Part shown: positions 1 through 10,630 of the stretch, piece after piece | Position numbering within the stretch: position 1 is the stretch's first letter | Layout of the letters: each line of letters starts with the position of its first letter | Assembly: GCA_020055645.1 (NCBI GenBank) | Contig: JAECZT010000011.1 | Coordinates: 1 to 64,000, forward strand | Length of the DNA stretch: 64,000 nt | Source of the DNA: Tomocerus qinae | Lineage: Eukaryota > Arthropoda > Collembola > Entomobryomorpha > Tomoceridae | Direction: 5' to 3' | The notes under the pieces: generated by a model | Seen by the model: the letters and a program-made list of their open reading frames with translations, nothing else | What the model was told of the DNA's origin: nothing | Databases searched by the model: none | Program-made: the position numbers and the translations under genes

Positions 1-2040
1 AGCTTAAAAATAACATTCAACAGTTTTAATTATTTTTTAAACTTGTACGAGGCAAAAAGCTTAAAAAATAATTTTCAAGAGTTGAAATTCAAGATTTAAT
101 AATTGTACGAGCCAAAAGGCTTAAAAATAATATTCAACAGTTTTAAATATTTTTTAAACTTGTACGAGGCAAAAAGTTTAAAAAATAATTTTCAAGAGTT
201 GAAATTCATGATTTAATACTTGTACGAGCCAAAACGTTTAAAAAATAATTTTCAAGAGTTGAAATTCATGATTTAATACTTGTACGAGCCAAAAAGCTTA
301 GAAACAACATTCAACAGTTTTAATTATTTTTTTAACTTGTACGAGGCAAAAAGCTTAAAAAATAATTTTCAAGAGTTGAAATTCATGATGTAATACTTGT
401 ACGAGCCAAAAAGCTTAGAAACAACATTCAACAGTTTTAATTATTTATTAAACTTGTACGAGGCAAAAAGCTTAAAAAATAATTTTCAAGAGTTGAAATT
501 CATGATTTAATACTTGTACGAGCCAAAACGTTTAAAAAATAATTTTCAAGAGTTGAAATTCATGATTTAATACTTGTACGAGCCAAAAAGCTTAGAAACA
601 ACATTCAACAGTTTAACTTATTTTTTAAACTTGTACGAGGCAAAAAGCTTAAAAAATAATTTTCAAGAGTTGAAATTCATGATTTAATACTTGTACGAGC
701 CAAAAAGCTTAGAAACAACATTCAACAGTTTTAATTATTTTTTAAACTTGTACGAGGCAAAAAGTTTAAAAAATAATTTGCAAGAGTTGAAATTCATGAT
801 TTAATACTTGTACAAGCCAAAAAGTTTAAAAAATAATTTTGAAAAGTTGAAATTCAAGATTTAATAATTGTACGAGCCAAAAGGCTTAAAAATAATATTC
901 AACAGTTTTAGTTATTTTTTAAACTTGTACGAGGCAAAAAGCTTAAAAAATAATTTTCAAGAATTGATATTCATGATTTAATACTTGTACGAGCCAAAAA
1001 GCCTAAAAAATAATTTTCAAGAGTTGAAATTCAGGATTTAATGCTTATACGAGCCAAAAAGCTTAAAAATAACATTCAACAGTTTTTATTATTTTTTAAA
1101 CTTGTACAGGGCAAAAAGCTTAAAAAATAATTTTCAAGAGTTGAAATTCAAGATTTATTAATTGTACGAGCCAAAACGCTTAAAAATAATATTCAACAGT
1201 TTTAATTATTTTTTAAACTTGTACGAGGCAAAAAGCTTAAAAAATAATTTTCAAGAGTTGAAATTCATGATTTATAACTTGTACGAGCCAAAAAGTTTAA
1301 AAAATAATTTTCAAGAGTTGAAATTCATGATTTAATACTTGTAAGAGCCAAAAAGCTTAGAAACAACATTCAACAGTTTTAATTATTTTTTAAACTTGTA
1401 CGAGGCAAAAAGTTTAAAAAATAATATTCAAGAGTTGAAATTCATGACTTAATACTTGTACGCGCCAAAACGTTTTAAAAATAATTTTCAAGAGTTCAAA
1501 TTCATGATTTAATACTTGTAGGAGCCAAAAAGCTTAAAAATAACATTCATCAACAGTTTTAATTGTTTTTTAAACTTGTACGAGGCAAAAAGCTTAAAAA
1601 ATAATTTTTAAGATTTGAAATTCGTTATTTATTACTTGTACGAGCTAAAAAGCTTAAAAAATAATTTTTAAGCATTGAAATTCATGATTTAATACTTGTA
1701 CGGGCCAAAAAGCTTAAAAATATTATTCAACAGTCTTAATAGATCATGTTTTAAATTTGTACGAGCGAAAAAGCTTAAAGAATATTTTTCAAGAGTTGAA
1801 ATTTATAATTTAATACTTGTACGAGCCAAAAAGCTTAAAAATAACATTCAAAAGTTTTAATTATTTTTTAAACTTGTACGAGGCAAAAAGCTTAAAAAAT
1901 AATTTTCAAGAGTTGAAATTCATGATTTAATAATTGTACGAGCCAAAAAGCTTAAAAAATAAATTTCAAGAGTTGAAATTCTTCATTTGATACTTGTACA
2001 AGCCTAAAAGCTTAAAAATACTATTCAACAGTTTTTATTA
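1..2040. repeat. AT-rich minisatellite A (alternating ~57/60-bp units)
   Basis: Tandem units share the closing core CTTGTACGAG(G/C)CAAAA. Two unit types alternate irregularly. One contains AACATTCAACAGTTTTAATT and is about 57 bp. The other contains AATTTTCAAGAGTTGAAATT and is about 60 bp. About 34 units fit in the block. Copies differ by scattered substitutions and small indels, so the array is old or loosely homogenised. It starts before the left edge and ends abruptly at 2040, where repeat B begins. No coding potential is visible. Confidence 0.95.
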
Positions 2041-3786
2041 CTAGCGGCCCATAGCACTGTTAGACCCCCAGCTCTGGTATTAGATTTATTACAAAAATTG
2101 AATCGCACAAAGCAATCAAGCGGTCAAAAGTGTTTATATTAGTATTCCCACGGCAGCAAACTCCATAGGAGATTTTGCCAGCTTGCAAATAAAGTTCCTC
2201 TCGCTTCTGTGTGGATATGTAACGAAATATGCTCAAAATAAATCATAGTACATATCTAAAAATTGTATGGACTAAACGTATTGTCCTTATGGTGCAGTTT
2301 ATATACCCACGCGTTATTGCTCACTGGCAATAGTGAAGGGTGTTGGTAGTTTTAAAGAGCGGCGGAAAAATTTATGTAAATTGGCAGTTTTAGCTGTATT
2401 TCAATAGCTTTTAGTATTCTTATAGTGCAGAGGCATGATATTGTCTTTTAAGCATTGTGAAGCCGACGATATCTCCCATAAAAATTGTATTTTTTCTGAA
2501 TTCTGTATGGTATTTAAAAGATTGTGTTAACAGGGAAGAGATTAGCTTTTATATTCGACTTTTTTTACTAGCATTTTCGAATGTTAAGAATACTTGCAAT
2601 CATTTGAACATGGTTGAACATAGGAATGTCATATTTGCACAAAAAATTGTATTTTCCATTCCGAGTCTATACAGGGATGGGTTGAGGGGGCTACGATCAA
2701 GTTTTATATTCGAATTTCAAATTATACTAGTGGCCCATAGCACTGTTAGACCTCCAGCACTGGTATTAGATTTATTACAAAAATTGAATCGCACAAAGCA
2801 ATCAAGCAGTCAGTAAAAGTTTATATTAGTATTCCCACGGCAGCAAACTCCATAGGAGATTTTGCCCGCTTGCAAATAAGGTTTCTCTTGCTTCTGTGTG
2901 GTTGTGTAACAAAATATGCTCAAAACAAATTATAGAACTTTCCCGAAAACTAGTTTCTCGTAAGTTGGCGCTCGCTTACTCCTAGAATGGAATAAACGTA
3001 TTGTCCTTATGGTGCAGTTTATATACCCACGCGTTTTTACTCACTGGCAATAGTGAAGGGTGTTGATAGTTTTAAAGAACGGCGGAAAAATTTATGTAAA
3101 TTGGTTGTTTTAGCTGTATTTCAATAGCTTTTAGTATTCTTATAGTGCAGAGGCATGACATTGTCTTTTAAGCATTGTAAAGCCGACGATATCTGCCATA
3201 AAGATTGTATTTTTTCTGTATTCTCTATGGTATTTAGAAGATTGTGTAAACATAGAAGAGGTAAGCTTTTATATTCGACGTTTTTTTACTAGCATTTTCG
3301 AATGCTGCGAATACTTGTAATCATTTGAACATGGTTGAACATAGAAATGTCATATTTGTACAAAAAATTGTATTTTCCATTCCGAGTCTATAGGGGGGTG
3401 GGTTGATGGGGTTACGATCAAGTTTTATATTCAAATTTTAAATTATACTAGTGGCCCATACCACTGTTAGACCCCCAGCACTGGTATTAGATTTATTATA
3501 AAAATTGAATCTCACAAAGCAATCAAGCAGTCAATAAAAGTTTATATTAGTATTCCCACGACAGCAAACTCCATAGGAGATTTTGCCAGCTTGCAAATAA
3601 CATATATCTCACTTCTGTGTGGATGTGCAACGAAATATGCTCAAAACAAATTATAGAACTTTCCCAAAAAATAGTTTCTCGTAAGTTGTCGCTTACTACA
3701 AGAATGGAATAAACGTATTGTCCTTATGGTGGAGTTTATATACCCACGCGTTATTACTCACTGGCATTAGTGAAGTGTGATGGTAG
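2041..3786. repeat. Tandem repeat B, about 2.5 copies of a 686-721 bp unit
   Basis: The unit starts with CTAG(C/T)GGCCCATA and recurs at 2041, 2727 and 3448. Copy 1 is 686 bp. Copy 2 is 721 bp and carries extra sequence around 2940-2990. Copy 3 is cut at 3786. Each copy includes the conserved stretch TTTATATACCCACGCGTT. The short open frames here are not conserved between copies. The third copy stops where a TG-starting sequence begins, which suggests an insertion broke it. Confidence 0.92.
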
Positions 3787-4868
3787 TGTGAGAATAGAAC
3801 TCGGGCTAGAACGGAACATAGCAAAAGTTAATGCGAGACCCTACTTGGCCGGTCTGTCGCAACTACTAATGCATGTCGTCGTTCTACCTTTAGTTCTGCG
3901 GCTGTGTTTGTGTGTTTCTGTGGCCTTGGAACTCTGATTCGCGGCACATTACTCAAATAGAGCTTTAGTGCTCTCCACGTGGGTTATTCGGTTCTATTTT
4001 AGCGGCAACTAACTTATGAACCAAAGTTCATACCAACACACACATTTACTTCCTTACAGCCCTTTACGTCAGATGAGTAGCCCCTGACTCATCAGAACAA
4101 TCATACTTGCTTGACAACAGAGAGGGAGGCTACAACAGGTTTTTATACCCCGCATCTTGTAAGATAGTAAATAGCCGGGATGCGATCGTTTATGCCCCAA
4201 ATTAAATGCCCCTAGTAGATGCACCTGAGTCTCCGTGATTCTCCGATAGAGATGACAGAATACTATCTACTATTCATACATAATACACGATATTAGGTTA
4301 AGTTCAATAGACACATTTAATAGAGCCCACACAATCAATCACATCACATCGTATCAGCAATATTACTTTTAGGTACATAAATGTGAGCCCCCCAATAAAA
4401 TTAAATATTATTAATACGGATCAAATCATAATGGATAGAATTAATTAACACATAGTACTTACGCTACCAAAACCAAAAATAACGTCGACAGAAGGTCAGA
4501 TCGAAGAAGGCGAGAGAGTAGCTACGGCGTCGTCATTGCAGTCGTTGTCAGTCAATTTCTCTTCAGGAGTACAGGGCAGGACAAGTGAGCGACAAGACTT
4601 CTTAGAGCAGAATTGCGGCATGGCAGGGACAGGAGTGAAGAGACAAGAGGATGAGTTGTGAGGCACTCAAACTCTCCATGTCTAATGGCGACAAGATTGC
4701 AGATCTTGTCGTTATAAGACAAACTCAACGAGGAAGGACAGGGGAAAAATGGACTGACAGCACGCAGACGCAACAGCTATACTCTCAACCTCCGTACATT
4801 CAATTGACTATGTACAGCCTACAACTACAGATACAAATACCCTCTACAACTACAGATACAAATACCCT
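3787..4868. other. Unassigned sequence; possible edge of an LTR element
   Basis: The block begins with TGTGAGAATAGAACTCGGGC exactly where repeat B breaks, so it may be the terminal TG of an inserted LTR element. I found no second copy of this start in the window and cannot place the other end of an LTR. The rest is unremarkable AT-rich sequence with short non-conserved open frames. A 25-bp direct duplication lies near its right end. Confidence 0.35.
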
Positions 4869-4870
4869 CT
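4821..4870. repeat. 25-bp direct duplication (two copies)
   Basis: Positions 4821-4845 and 4846-4870 are identical copies of a unit starting ACAACTACAGATAC and ending CCCTCT. It lies at the 3' end of the gag-like gene on the minus strand and looks like a simple slippage or tandem duplication. Confidence 0.9.
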
Positions 4871-5864
4871 ATACACTTTCAATACGAAATCCCTCGTTTC
4901 CACGTAAATGATGCAATTTCATTTTAATTTCAGATATGCATTCGTCCTCTTTCCTCACTCCAAATTCTTCACAACATGATGGGCCATGGCTCCCAACATC
5001 TGTGCCAATCGAACTATTTGTTGTCGCATCAATTGATTTGTTCTTTTTACTCGTACAAGTCGGAAAGTCAAAATTTTGCAATTTCTCCCCAGCTGATCTA
5101 AAAGATTCCGGTGCTAAGGCGTCCCCCAGCATGCAATCAGAAAAATCTGCTGTTTCCTTCCAAGTTGTTTCTTTCGCGCTCGCATTTGTTTTCATACGTT
5201 CTTGTTGACATAAATAGTTGTTGTTTCTTCTTCGTTGACGACTGTCATCTCTTAGCTGAAATCGGTAACACTCCCCGAAGTTTTCCAATCCGAAGTCTTC
5301 ATGACCTTTTTCCCCTAAGCGAAGATCTCGGTGATTCACACCATTTGCATCACTGCAACGCAACCAACGCAAATATTCCTCTTGATTCCTTTCAACCATT
5401 TTCGCGCACTCAATTAATGCATCTACTGTATATTCAGTTAAGCTGCAAGTAAATATTCTAAGCCTCGGATGCAATGCCTCTCTACACTTTTTAACAGCTA
5501 TCTCCTCACTATCTGCAGGAGAAAGCGATCTATTCAAATTAATGAAATCATATACAAATTCTTCTACACTCTCTTCAAATCTTTGTTTCCTAAGAACAAA
5601 ATGTTTGAAAGCTTTATACCTCTCTGGATAAAAATTATGTCTTTCCACGTAAAGTTCTTTGAACACGTCCCAAGTATAATTCTGCTTAATTGTATGTTTG
5701 AACCAATGATAATCATTGTCTCTTAAAACCCAAGGTAGGTAGTCAAACCACAAGTCTTTATCTATCCCAATAGCTTTAAAATAAAACTCTTAGTCATTCA
5801 AATCCTCTAAAGCATTATCCCTGACTTCAGGTATAGGTACCCTGCATCCACAAACAAAATCCAT
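4869..5864 (-). pseudogene. Retrotransposon gag-like protein, interrupted by one stop
   Basis: The product resembles the Retrotrans_gag capsid family of LTR retrotransposons, which package element RNA into cytoplasmic particles. I place the start at the ATG at 5864-5862 (MDFVCGC), because the frame continues from there through an in-frame TAA at 5792-5790 into a 294-codon open stretch. The capsid-like core lies at about residues 50-155: a Trp-rich start, TWDVFKELY, RFEESVEEFVYDF, then CREALHPRLRIF and a helical segment ending ERNQEEYL. No CCHC zinc knuckle is visible in the C-terminal part, which is Ser/Lys/Arg-rich. The retropepsin-like fragment lies upstream in the direction of transcription, the reverse of normal gag-pro order. 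The stop and the missing pol make it a dead or partial copy. Assignment to gag is fairly firm; the element family is not. Confidence 0.72.
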
Positions 5865-6015
5865 TTTCTCTGGTAGTAGTTAAATCGATGTCTAAGTTAT
5901 GAAATACTTAAAATTCAAATCATTTAAAATAGCTCTAATGTTAAATATTTACGTCCACGCAGATCATGACTATTCTTAAGCAAATTTGTGGTAGAAATTT
6001 AAAATAGTGATTAGA

Positions 6016-6384
6016 TTAATTCCCTCTTTGACGACGTCTGAATCTGGTTATTGCGTCTCCAAACTCTGATATATCAGCTTGGTCGAAGTCTGTAAATATG
6101 ATGTCTCTTCCGATAATTATAGGAATTTTACTGCAGTGTGCTATTCTAAAGTCATGAAATACTACAACATCATGCGTCTTTAACCTTAATCTTACTGTCT
6201 GCGGTCTTGAGTTTCCAGATGCGTCAATTTGTATAGGATACGTTATAAGCAAATTAGGAAATAATTTTAATGTTTCTATGTGTATTATTGAAATTTCGGC
6301 TTCTGAATCTGCTCGAGTAACTAAATTTATTGATGTTCTTGGTGTACTGGGATGGCTGACTTCAACTGTAGTGTACACGTACAT
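6016..6384 (-). pseudogene. Degenerate retropepsin-like aspartic protease
   Basis: The 122-residue frame starts at an ATG at 6384. It has the layout of a retroviral-type aspartic protease, which normally cleaves the element polyprotein as a dimer. The active-site region reads ADSEAEISII: Asp26-Ser27 are kept, but the Gly of the usual Asp-Ser/Thr-Gly-Ala signature is Glu28 (codon GAA), consistent with a G-to-A change. Near the C-terminus IIIGRDIIF matches the conserved flap-distal Ile-Ile-Gly-Arg-Asp motif. An Arg-rich tail, RFRRRQRG, follows. The length is close to one protease domain. With the glycine replaced it is probably inactive. It lies 5' of the gag-like gene on the same strand but in another frame, so the two may come from different copies of an element. 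Confidence 0.6.
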
Positions 6385-7977
6385 AATTTCTCAGAATTAT
6401 TCAAAGAAGATTCCCAAATTCACTTCTAATATTCATCAAGTTTCTTTCACTAGAATTTACTTATCCTTAAAAAGTTCCTTAGCCCCTAAGGCAAATTGTG
6501 TGATATCCCCACACAGAATAGTATTCAGTTAGCCGGTGACGTTTCCCTTGTCCCCGACGTTAAAATATGTTAATTTTCCCAGAATTAATTACTTTAAGAC
6601 TGCTACAGGATTTACTGAGTCTGTCCTTTATCTATTTTCTATAAGATAATTCAAATATGTTTGCATTTGTTGAATTAAAATGTTACTATATTTTCGACTA
6701 TAGCTTCAGAATTCCCCGAGCCAGTCCCTCATAAATCATGCCATAATTACAATAAAACCTTCCCCGATGAGTTGTCGTACCGTGGAGTCGTCCCTAACTG
6801 TGGCCAGTCCCTTATTCTTTATCTTCCCAATTTAAATATTTTTTTCAAAGGTAGATACTCTCCGAGTAAAATGATATATAAGTTTCGCCGTATGTTTGTG
6901 TATGTCTTTTTATCTACTGAAACTTTATGTCTTCTATGCCCAGGAAAGAAATAGATAAAATATTCAAAACGTACCGATATCTGCATACTAATCGTGCGTC
7001 AACCCTGAGTTGACCATATATGAACACAGATAGTGCATCGTATACACAAGTATTGCACTGTGAGGTGACGCTCACCTATATAATTTCAACTTGCACAGTT
7101 AAACACACTGTGTGGCCCCGTGATGCTCACGTATAGCCCAAGTGTCTTCTGATGTTTCAATATGCAGTTCCGCTTGTCTGTTAGCTGAGCAGTAGATCCC
7201 CGCTGGAAAAACGGCTCCTGATTGGTCGGCCAGTAGATAAGCGGTTAACTCTCCACAAGCGTCCTTCTAAAACTCAAGTACAAAGGGAATTAGCATAAAA
7301 TCCTCTCGAGAACCTGAATGCATAATTCGACCTCTTTGTCCTCTTGCTTCTGTACTATACACGTAATGCACACGTATGCTTTGCATGTATCATGCCCGTA
7401 ACCTCACGGAATATCTCCCAACGAATACAATATTTTCCCAATAATTTCAATTCCACATAAATGTAAGTTAACGTGTCAAAATTTGATGAAATTTCCGATG
7501 AAAATGACGATAAAGATTAATAAAATAATATTAGCCGATTGAAAATTGATACTTTGGTAAGTTGATTTTGAAAATTTTTGATACTTTTAAAAATTAATTG
7601 GTTTATAATTTGTTCTCTGTTTTTACGTAAGTTCTACCAATAAATGTATTGTATTGGATGCAAAAGAAAGAAATTTTGGAACGATACCCATATACGAATA
7701 GCAGGCTCCCTGTTGAAAATGGTCCAGTTTCCAATTCCGAAAAGTCCAATTTAGGGCACCGAATTTTTCTCTCACTTCCCGAAGTTTTTGTAGGCAGCCC
7801 CCGAATTTTTCTTCCACGAAAGCAGTAATATTACACTTAGGTTATGCTCACCTAGTTATTGTAATACCCACAAAACTTAATAGTTGACTTCCTCTTCTTC
7901 TAAGTCGTGTCTCGTTCCGCCCCAACGCAAAACTACAAGTCCGAAAATAACACTGACACTCCGAAAACGGCGAAAAA
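6385..7977. other. Unassigned AT-rich interval, possibly element leader sequence
   Basis: No open frame here shows a recognisable domain on either strand. If the LTR and primer-binding site to the right are real, this is the untranslated leader or decayed 5' coding part of that minus-strand element. A small perfect hairpin, GGTGA-CGC-TCACC, lies at 7064-7076. I see no tRNA, repeat array or promoter that I would defend. Confidence 0.4.
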
Positions 7978-7995
7978 GAGTCGGGTTTCGCACCA
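7978..7995 (-). other. Candidate primer-binding site of an LTR retrotransposon
   Basis: On the minus strand the sequence reads TGGTGCGAAACCCGACTC. TGG is the complement of a mature tRNA 3' CCA end, and the site lies 4 nt after a candidate LTR end in CA. This is the normal place for the site that primes minus-strand cDNA synthesis. The priming tRNA is not identified. Confidence 0.5.
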
Positions 7996-7999
7996 ATTA

Positions 8000-8358
8000 T
8001 GACGAAGCTGTGGCACCAGATAGCGAATTAGACTGAATTGTAGTACTTTCTACCCTTTCTTACCCATGGTTCCTAACTCAGTTCACCTTTCAATGCCGGA
8101 ATTATGATCGGATGTGCAGAAATGACAGCACGACAGAACAAGAATTAGTTAGACACAGACAAAATGTATAAGTTTATTATTACTGAAACTGGTTGACTGG
8201 GAATATTCTATAACAGTGGCTGGACTGACCTCCAGCCCGACTTGTCCCACACACGGTACTCGACCAACTAGCGATGAAACGCCGTGACTGTTGGCTAGAT
8301 AGGACCGTGGGAGGAATTCCGCAGAAGGTGGTGGGTGGTAGCAGGAGTCATCCTGACA
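8000..8358 (-). mobile_element. Candidate 5' LTR of a minus-strand LTR retrotransposon
   Basis: On the minus strand the block begins TGTCAGGATGACTCC at 8358 and ends TCA at 8000, about 359 bp, with the TG...CA ends typical of LTRs. It contains a polyadenylation signal, AATAAA, at 8178-8173. A primer-binding-site candidate follows after 4 nt. I could not find a matching second LTR on the left side, so the element is incomplete or the call is wrong. The remains of a plus-strand gypsy pol begin about 23 bp beyond its outer end. Confidence 0.45.
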
Positions 8359-8381
8359 GTGTCTCGAGTCCACAAACAACC

Positions 8382-9260
8382 GTGAAACACGAGAAAGAAT
8401 TTCCAAAACTTATTTCCGGCTTAGGAAAATTGGCCGAGTGCTACACCATAAGACTGAGGCCAGACTGTCAGGTCATCAAGCCAGATCCTAAGAAAGTGGA
8501 GGCTATCGTCAAAATGCCGGCGCCCACATCTGTCGAAGAAGTACGCCGCTTTTTAGGCCTTGTAAACTACCTGGGCAAGTTCGTACCCCAGATGGCAACG
8601 GTCGCAGCTCCACTCAACCAGTTACTCCGCACAACAAACGATTTTGTGTGGGGACCAGCACAACAGACAGCTTTCCTCGCTGTCAATAAGATTTTAGTAA
8701 GCGACCCCGTCCTTGCAGTCTTCGAGTTGGGGAGAGAAACAATCGTCTCCGCCGACGCATCCTCGTATGGGCTCGGAGCAGTCCTCAAGCAAAAACAAGA
8801 TGATGGAAATTTTCGTCCAGTCTCTTATGCTTCCCGCTCTCTCTCACCCGCCGAGAAAAACTACGTCCAAATCGAGAAGGAAGCTCTTGCGTTTACATGG
8901 GCATGTGAACGTTTCGAAGACTTCGTCACAGGTCTCTCTTTCCAGATTGAAAATATGGACGAGTTGACGCCCCGCCTGCAACGACTCCGCATGAGAATGA
9001 TGAGATACACCTATTCCATATTCTACACACCCGGAAAAGAGTTGACAGTTGCAGATGCTCTCTCACGACATCCACTCCCCGACACCGGCAACAGCGAGTT
9101 GGAGGAGGAAGTCGCCGGCTACGTCGGCGTAATTTTGCAATCTCTACCAGCGTCGGACGAACGACTTAAGGAGATTTGGCAGGAACAGCAACAAGATCCC
9201 ACCATGAGACTCTTGTCCCGCTACAGCAACCAGGGCTGGCCTGCCCAGAAGGAAAAATTT
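8382..9260 (+). pseudogene. Ty3/gypsy pol fragment: RT ends plus RNase H, palm deleted
   Basis: The open frame runs from an ATG at 8274 to a stop at 9291-9293, but homology starts only near 8382 (HEKEFPKLISGLGKL, a segment just before or at the start of RT). It then jumps to VIKPDPKKVEAIVKMPAPT and VRRFLGLVNYLGKFVP, the RT connection region, so the palm with the catalytic Tyr-x-Asp-Asp box is gone. RNase H follows: SADASSYGLGAV (first catalytic Asp, near 8750), QIEKEALAFTWACERF (catalytic Glu) and LTVADALSRHPL (last Asp). The segment between SFQIE and MDELTPRLQRL is too short, so the conserved Thr-Asp-His-Lys region is missing. The frame leaves pol at about 9260, where integrase continues in another frame. 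Reverse transcription by this copy is not possible. Confidence 0.88.
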
Positions 9261-10369
9261 TGGGAAAACTACATGCAGGACACCAAGGTATAACCAAATG
9301 CCGAGCCCGCGCCAGAGCCTCAGTCTGGTGGCCGGGACTGTCCACGGATATCGCCGACGTTATCCGAAGGTGCATGGAATGCACTAAACTCCAGAGGAAT
9401 CGACATGAACCTCTCGTCCCATCGCAGTTTCCAGAACGCCCCTGGCAGAAAGTGGGCATGGACATCTTTCACCTGCAAGGGAAAAATTACCTCGTTGTAT
9501 CCGACTATTTATCCCGGTACCCGGAAGTCGTGCAACTACGCCGCCTGTGTGCAGAAGAGGTAATTCAGACCGTTAAATCAATTTTCGCCAGGCACGGGGT
9601 GCCCGAAGAAGTCATCAGCGACAACGGACCCCAGTTCCAGAAAATTAAAGGCTCAGCATTTTTCGCCTTTGCAAAGGACTACGGATTTCGTCACACGACC
9701 TCCAGTCCACACTTTCCTCAAAGCAACGGTTTCGCCGAGGCCGCTGTACGCATCATGAAGATGTCTTTGAAGAAAAACGAAGACCCTATATTGGCCTACT
9801 TGAATACAGAGCAACACCTCTTGCCAATGGCTACAGCCCCGCCGAGACTCTTTGGCAGAAGAATTCGCTCAACGTTACCTCTCTACCCAAACCTGCTCCA
9901 GCCAAAGGAAGTGCAGTGCTGCTCACTTCAGGAGAGGGAGGAGAAGAGGCGAGCAACTCAGAAGAGAAACTACGACCAGCGACACAACGTACACGAGAAG
10001 GATGAACTCCATAGTGGCGACGTCGTGTGGATCAAGGAAGCCCGATCGTGGGGAACTGTGGAAGGGAAAGCAGAAACTCCCCGCTCCTACATCGTCAAGA
10101 CTTCCCGTGGATCTCTAAGACGAAACAGTTTCCACCTCACTCGAACTCCCCTGGAAAGAGCTCCGGAGGAAGATGAAGACGTTCCCGACCTTGCAGAAAT
10201 CGTGCCACCAGTGCCGATCCCAACAGCAGTGCCTTCAGGAAGTCCAACGGCCAGCTCAGGCCCAACACCCTCACCACGGAGGGAACCGTCTCCTAAGAAG
10301 GGCTACCAGACACGGTCAGGAAGAACCGTCAAGCCACTGCACCCAGAGCTGACGAAGCTCACCGGCTAG
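9261..10369 (+). pseudogene. Ty3/gypsy integrase, frameshifted
   Basis: Integrase joins element cDNA to host DNA in the nucleus. The zinc-binding domain is visible as LHAGHQG followed by VIRRCMECTK (HxxH...CxxC). The catalytic core has Asp in VGMDIFH, Asp in VISDNGPQF and Glu in GFAEAAV, so the DDE triad is present; the last two are 38 residues apart, three more than usual. FGRRIRSTLP and GDVVWIKEA belong to the region joining the core to the C-terminal domain. The end, YQTRSGRTVKP, is typical of this group. Between about 9800 and 9850 the open frame carries unrelated residues while a neighbouring frame resembles the expected family sequence, so two compensating frameshifts are likely. The junction to RNase H is also frameshifted and shortened. 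The protein ends at a TAG just before the polypurine tract. Confidence 0.87.
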
Positions 10370-10379
10370 CAATCAACTT

Positions 10380-10389
10380 AGGAGGGAGA
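10380..10389 (+). other. Polypurine tract of the gypsy element
   Basis: AGGAGGGAGA lies 10 bp after the integrase stop and directly before TGTGTAG, the start of the 3' LTR. This is the usual site for priming plus-strand cDNA synthesis in Ty3/gypsy elements. Confidence 0.75.
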
Positions 10390-10595
10390 TGTGTAGATTG
10401 GTACTACATAATGCTATTACATACATATGTTTCATGTGCCTATCTAATGCCTAACCCGGCTGATTCAAACAGTCCGGTCTTGCCTCTTGTAAATAAACAC
10501 TCTCTGTAAATAACTCCCCTAGTTACCCGCATATAAATTATTATCGTCCCGTGTCTGCATCCGCTCAGGTCATACCATAGGCACGAGATGACACA
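10390..10595 (+). mobile_element. 3' LTR of the gypsy element
   Basis: The LTR begins TGTGTAGATTGG (or two bases later, TGTAG) right after the polypurine tract and ends GATGACACA, giving TG...CA ends and about 206 bp. A polyadenylation signal, AATAAA, lies at 10492-10497. No 5' partner LTR is in the window, so neither age nor target-site duplication can be read. Satellite sequence begins at the next base. Confidence 0.7.
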
Positions 10596-10616
10596 GGTGC
10601 CTTAACAACACATGGT
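10596..10616 (+). repeat. Lone 18-bp satellite monomer between LTR and LINE-A
   Basis: The 21 bases starting GGTGCCTTAACAACACATGG are a perfect match to the satellite monomer plus 3 bp of the next one. They lie between the gypsy LTR end and the ATGT tail of LINE-A, with the main array on the other side of LINE-A. This is the left stump of the array cut off by the LINE-A insertion. Confidence 0.9.
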
Positions 10617-10630
10617 ATGTATGTATGTAT
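10617..10630 (-). repeat. (ACAT)n microsatellite tail of LINE-A
   Basis: On the minus strand LINE-A ends in tandem ACAT units in place of poly(A), about 5 nt after AATAAA. Microsatellite tails occur in several non-LTR clades. The tail joins directly to satellite sequence. Confidence 0.8.

Larger units (their letters stand above)
8382..10595 (+). mobile_element. Ty3/gypsy retrotransposon remnant (K02A2.6-like), 3' half
   Basis: From left to right: a short N-terminal piece of reverse transcriptase, its connection segment, RNase H, integrase zinc finger, integrase core and C-terminal domain, a polypurine tract and a 3' LTR. Gag, protease, the reverse transcriptase palm and the 5' LTR are missing. 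Frameshifts and internal deletions show that it cannot move by itself. Its 3' LTR directly abuts the 18-bp satellite. Confidence 0.88.

Noticed and set aside
2457-2816. 119-codon frame in repeat B
   Set aside because: It starts at TTG, is not kept in the other copies of the repeat, and shows no domain.
4552-5726. Several plus- and minus-strand frames of 73-113 codons around the gag-like gene
   Set aside because: They are shadows of, or chance frames next to, the gag-like gene, without recognisable domains.
7064-7076. Hairpin GGTGA-CGC-TCACC as a regulatory site
   Set aside because: A 5-bp stem of this kind is expected by chance in 64 kb, and no gene is next to it.
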